Below are positions 12,660 to 15,058 of a DNA stretch of 15,058 bases, piece after piece (position 1 is the first letter of the stretch; each line of letters opens with the position of its first letter). This DNA is from an uncultured Desulfovibrio sp. (GTDB lineage: Bacteria > Desulfobacterota > Desulfovibrionia > Desulfovibrionales > Desulfovibrionaceae). Under the pieces are notes generated by a model, which was given only the letters and a program-made list of their open reading frames with translations, ran no database searches and was not told where the DNA came from. Where the stretch lies: contig URHE01000045.1 in the NCBI GenBank assembly GCA_900547595.1, forward strand, positions 1 through 15,058. The letters run 5' to 3'. The position numbers and the translations under genes are program-made.

Positions 12660-12697
12660 AAAAACGGCAAACGCCCGCCGGGGCTGCCCGGCGGACG
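12660..12697 (-). terminator. Probable terminator after tRNA-His
   Basis: CGCCCGCCGGG (12672-12682) and CCCGGCGGACG (12687-12697) form an 11-bp stem with one G-U pair in the minus-strand RNA. It is followed by TTT, GCCG and then TTTTT. The broken T-run makes it weaker than the fliE terminator, so partial readthrough to tRNA-Pro is possible. Confidence 0.6.
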
Positions 12698-12714
12698 TTC
12701 ACGCGCGAAATTTC

Positions 12715-12791
12715 TGGGGCGAAAGATGGGACTTGAACCCACGGCCACCTGGGCCACAACCAGGTGCTCTACCAACTGAGCTACTTCCGCC
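12715..12791 (-). tRNA. tRNA-His (anticodon GTG)
   Basis: The minus strand gives acceptor GCGGAAG paired with CTTTCGC, D-arm GCTC/GAGC, anticodon stem CCTGG/CCAGG with loop TTGTGGC (anticodon GTG), and T-arm GTGGG-TTCAAGT-CCCAT. The extra G at -1 opposite C73, diagnostic of tRNA-His, is present (12791 and 12718), and CCA is encoded (12715-12717). Confidence 0.96.
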
Positions 12792-12802
12792 GCAAGGCAT
12801 TC

Positions 12803-12831
12803 TTCATACACAGGGGCGGTGCTTTTGGCAA
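12803..12831 (-). promoter_or_regulatory. Candidate sigma-70 promoter of tRNA-His
   Basis: On the minus strand TTGCCA (12831-12826) and TATGAA (12808-12803) are separated by exactly 17 bp. The start would lie about 5 bases before the tRNA 5' end. The -35 matches five of six consensus bases and the -10 four of six. Confidence 0.5.
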
Positions 12832-12929
12832 GCGATTTTTCCCGGCGCCGCCCGCCGTCGGCCACATGCCGGCGCAACGGCCCGTTCCCGGCGGCGTCGC
12901 CGCGCTCTCCCCCGACTCTGGATTTTTTT

Positions 12930-12947
12930 TAGAAAAGTTTCTACACT
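12930..12947 (+). promoter_or_regulatory. Candidate murA promoter region with a 14-bp dyad
   Basis: An AT-rich patch 50-70 bp before murA holds the dyad TAGAAA-AG-TTTCTA (12930-12943) and a possible -10 TACACT (12942-12947), with a T8 run before it. No good -35 is visible. The dyad could be an operator overlapping the promoter. Confidence 0.4.
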
Positions 12948-12998
12948 CTGCCTTTCGTTCCCGCGGGCAGGCACGCCCGCGCACCAGGCGGGAGGACT

Positions 12999-14249
12999 AT
13001 GGACAAGCTCGTCATCCGGGGCGGTGTTCCGCTCGCGGGCGCCATCAGCGTCAGCGGCTCCAAGAACGCGGCCCTGCCCATCCTTTTCGCGTCCATCCTT
13101 GTGGACGGCACGGCGACGTTCCGCAATGTGCCGCGCCTGCGCGACATCGACACCACCCTTGACCTGCTCGGCCGCCTCGGCTGCGCGTGCCGCCGCGAGG
13201 ACGACCATGTTTCGGTCACGCCCGGGACGCTTTTGCCGGAAGCGCCCTATGAGCTCGTGCGCACCATGCGCGCTTCCGTGCTTTGTCTGGGGCCGCTGCT
13301 GGCGCGCATCGGCCGGGCGCGCGTGGCCCTGCCGGGCGGCTGCGCCATCGGCGCGCGCCCGGTGGACCAGCACCTCAAGGCGCTGGAACTCATGGGGGCC
13401 TCCTTTGAGCTGGAGGAAGGATATATCGTCGGCCACTGCCATCGCCTTGCCGGGGCGCGCGTCACGTTCGACATGCCCACGGTGGGCGGCACGGAAAACC
13501 TGCTCATGGCGGCCAGCCTCGCCCATGGCGAGACCATTCTGGAAAATGCCGCGCGCGAGCCGGAAGTGGTGGACCTGGCCAATTTCCTCATGGCCTGCGG
13601 CGCGCAGATCTCCGGGCAGGGCACCGGCGTCATCCGCATCCAGGGGGTGCCGTCGCTGCACGGCGCGGACTACACCATCATGCCCGACCGCATCGAGGCG
13701 GGCACATTCCTTGCCGCCGCGGGCATCACCGGCGGCGATCTTCTGGTGCGCGGCTGCCCCTTTGAGGAGCTGGAGGCGGTCATCCTCAAGCTCCGCGACA
13801 TGGGCATGGAGATCGAGGCGGAGCCCGACGGCGTGCGCGCCCGCTGCCATGCGCCCCTGCGCTGCGTGGATGTGAAGACGCAGCCCTATCCCGGCTTTCC
13901 CACGGACATGCAGGCGCAGATCATGGCCCTCATGTGCGTGGCCCAGGGCGCGGGCGTGGTGGAGGAAAGCATTTTCGAGAACCGGTTCATGCATGTCCAG
14001 GAACTCACGCGCATGGGCGCGCAGATCAAGGTCTCGGGGCATACGGCCATGGTGCGCGGTGGCCGGGAGCTGGCGGGCGCGCCGGTCATGGCCTCGGACC
14101 TGCGGGCGAGCGCGTCGCTGGTGCTGGCGGGCCTGGCCGCGCGCGGCGTGACCGAAGTGCGGCGCATCTATCATCTGGACCGCGGCTATGAACGCATCGA
14201 GGACAAGCTCGGTGCGGTGGGCGCGCATATCCGCCGCGAGGCGGAGTAA
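12999..14249 (+). CDS. murA: UDP-N-acetylglucosamine 1-carboxyvinyltransferase MurA
   Basis: MurA transfers enolpyruvate from PEP to UDP-GlcNAc, the first committed step of peptidoglycan synthesis, in the cytoplasm. The 416-aa product is the normal length. Lys22-Asn23 are in SGSKNAALPI. Arg91 lies in RTMRAS. The loop PGGCAIGARPVDQHL places the catalytic cysteine at position 115, exactly as in E. coli, which predicts fosfomycin sensitivity of the enzyme itself. Asp303 in YPGFPTDMQAQ corresponds to the catalytic aspartate. The ATG at 12999 follows GGGAGGA. A lipoprotein gene starts 19 bp after its stop, so the two are probably co-transcribed. It diverges from the tRNA genes. Confidence 0.98.
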   Translation: MDKLVIRGGVPLAGAISVSGSKNAALPILFASILVDGTATFRNVPRLRDIDTTLDLLGRLGCACRREDDHVSVTPGTLLPEAPYELVRTMRASVLCLGPLLARIGRARVALPGGCAIGARPVDQHLKALELMGASFELEEGYIVGHCHRLAGARVTFDMPTVGGTENLLMAASLAHGETILENAAREPEVVDLANFLMACGAQISGQGTGVIRIQGVPSLHGADYTIMPDRIEAGTFLAAAGITGGDLLVRGCPFEELEAVILKLRDMGMEIEAEPDGVRARCHAPLRCVDVKTQPYPGFPTDMQAQIMALMCVAQGAGVVEESIFENRFMHVQELTRMGAQIKVSGHTAMVRGGRELAGAPVMASDLRASASLVLAGLAARGVTEVRRIYHLDRGYERIEDKLGAVGAHIRREAE

Positions 14250-14268
14250 CCCCTGCGGAGCAAGTGTC

Positions 14269-14937
14269 ATGTCCCGTACCGTTTTCTCCGGATCCGCGCG
14301 CGGCGCGCTTTTCGCGGCCCTGCTGTGCGCCGTTGCGCTGCTTCAGGGCTGCGCCTACGGCGCCTACGGCCTGTATGATGACCAGCGCCTCATGGATACC
14401 ATCACCGACGACAAGGCCATGGCCACGAGCATCAAGACCGCGCTCATGAAGGAGCATTTCACCGACGGCTGGGCCGTGGCCGTCTACTGCTATTACGGCA
14501 ATGTATTCCTGGTGGGCGAAGTGCCGAAAAACATGCAGGCAAAGGCCGTGAGCATCGCGCGGCGCTACAGGCCCAAATCCGTCACGCCGCACTGGTTCAG
14601 CCCGGCCACAGCCGAGACCTCCGACCTTGCCCTGGCCACGTCCCTGCGCGCGGACCTCATCAGCACCAAGGGGCTTTCGTCCACGCGCATCGATACGGAG
14701 GTCAACGCGGGCCGGGTGGTGCTGCTGGGCGTGGTCAGGGATGACGCGGAAAAGCGGCTGGCCATCAGTGTGGCGCGCAAGCTCAAGGGCGTGACCTCGG
14801 TGACGAGCTATCTCATGCTGCCGCAGAAACCGTCTGCGCCGCAGGGCAAAAGCGGCGGCAAGCCCACTGCCCCGGACGCGGCGGATTCCCCCGGAGAACG
14901 CGAACTCCCCGCCGTGCAGCCCGGCTCCGCCGTGTAG
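14269..14937 (+). CDS. Two-BON-domain lipoprotein (DolP/OsmY-like)
   Basis: The 222-aa product starts with a lipoprotein signal peptide ending in lipobox LQGC, with the lipidated cysteine at residue 28. Residue +2 is Ala, so outer-membrane sorting is likely by the enterobacterial rule. Two BON-type repeats follow: about 48-110 (MATSIKTALMKEHF, then GNVFLVGEV) and 118-184 (LATSLRADLI, then GRVVLLGVVRDDAEKRLAIS). The last 35 residues are a Pro/Ser/Gly-rich tail. The arrangement resembles E. coli DolP, an outer-membrane integrity protein that binds anionic phospholipid, though the first repeat is divergent. The ATG at 14269 is chosen because GGAG precedes it and the lipobox is correctly spaced; an upstream ATG would overlap murA. 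Pairing with murA suggests an envelope role. Confidence 0.85.
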   Translation: MSRTVFSGSARGALFAALLCAVALLQGCAYGAYGLYDDQRLMDTITDDKAMATSIKTALMKEHFTDGWAVAVYCYYGNVFLVGEVPKNMQAKAVSIARRYRPKSVTPHWFSPATAETSDLALATSLRADLISTKGLSSTRIDTEVNAGRVVLLGVVRDDAEKRLAISVARKLKGVTSVTSYLMLPQKPSAPQGKSGGKPTAPDAADSPGERELPAVQPGSAV

Positions 14938-14941
14938 CCGG

Positions 14942-14971
14942 GTGAACGGCGGGAACCCGCCAGGCGTTCAC
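14942..14971. other. Inverted repeat after the BON lipoprotein gene
   Basis: GTGAACG (14942-14948) and CGTTCAC (14965-14971) enclose a smaller GCGGG/CCCGC hairpin. It begins 5 bp after the stop codon. There is no T-run on the plus strand, so it may be a factor-dependent or mRNA-protecting transcript end. Confidence 0.45.
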
Positions 14972-15058
14972 TGTTCCGTGGCGGGCGGGCGCGTCCGCAT
15001 CTTCAGGCCCGGCGTTGTGTCCTGCGCGCGGCAAGGGCCGCGGCCAGGCGCCGCAGGG
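14968..15058 (-). CDS. Possible 3' end of a convergent gene (unresolved)
   Basis: On the minus strand a frame is open from the window edge to a TGA at 14968-14970 and ends in LKMRTRPPATEQ. A second frame is open to a TGA at 15003-15005 and ends in ALAARRTQRRA. Either could be the end of a gene entering from the right, which would make 14942-14971 a shared terminator region. Thirty codons are too few to decide, and neither end is recognised. Confidence 0.2.
   Translation of the reverse strand, partial: PAAPGRGPCRAQDTTPGLKMRTRPPATEQ

Noticed and set aside
12425..12791. tRNA genes as the integration site of a mobile island
   Set aside because: No integrase, no duplicated tRNA 3' end was noticed, and the foreign-looking cassette is separated from them by flgB-flgC-fliE.
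12166..14270. Long open frames overlapping the tRNA genes and murA
   Set aside because: They run through two convincing tRNA cloverleafs and murA in other frames, and resemble no protein family.
1..15058. CRISPR array, insertion sequence or phage genes
   Set aside because: No regularly spaced long repeats, transposase, terminal inverted repeats or phage protein motifs were seen.

Overview
The window looks like a GC-rich chromosome segment from a flagellated sulfate-reducing deltaproteobacterium of the Desulfovibrionaceae type. This is inferred from protein style, sigma-54 control of flagellar genes and gene content; no rRNA or other species marker is present. All protein genes from position 1 to 12121 lie on the minus strand, and the last two lie on the plus strand.

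Reading along the minus strand, flgB-flgC-fliE (12121 to 10749) start behind a sigma-54 promoter and end at a strong intrinsic terminator (10656-10684). The next flagellar block, fliF, a 71-codon small gene, fliG and the start of fliH (3353 to 1), has its own near-perfect sigma-54 promoter. Between these blocks, where related operons usually run fliE directly into fliF, lies a separate cassette (10494 to 3623). It encodes a GAF-PAS-AAA+-Fis sigma-54 activator, a sulfotransferase-like protein, two paralogous ABC ATPases, one TauC/SsuC-type permease, one TauA-type periplasmic binding protein and a small three-helix membrane protein. Its promoter region has a sigma-54 site, an IHF-like site and tandem 12-bp repeats exactly 20 bp apart, placed as an enhancer for the adjacent activator. 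The cassette is probably an inducible uptake system for a sulfonate-like or other small organic solute; the substrate cannot be read from the sequence.

The right end has tRNA-Pro(TGG) and tRNA-His(GTG) on the minus strand, then murA and a two-BON-domain lipoprotein gene on the plus strand.

Three observations stand out. The small gene between fliF and fliG is a free-standing copy of the FliG-binding tail of FliF. The two cassette ATPases have complementary defects (one has lost the H-loop histidine, the other has a degenerate signature), predicting a heterodimer with one consensus and one degenerate ATP site. Three sigma-54 promoters sit at nearly the same distance (62-66 bp) from their first genes, including the promoter of the inserted cassette.
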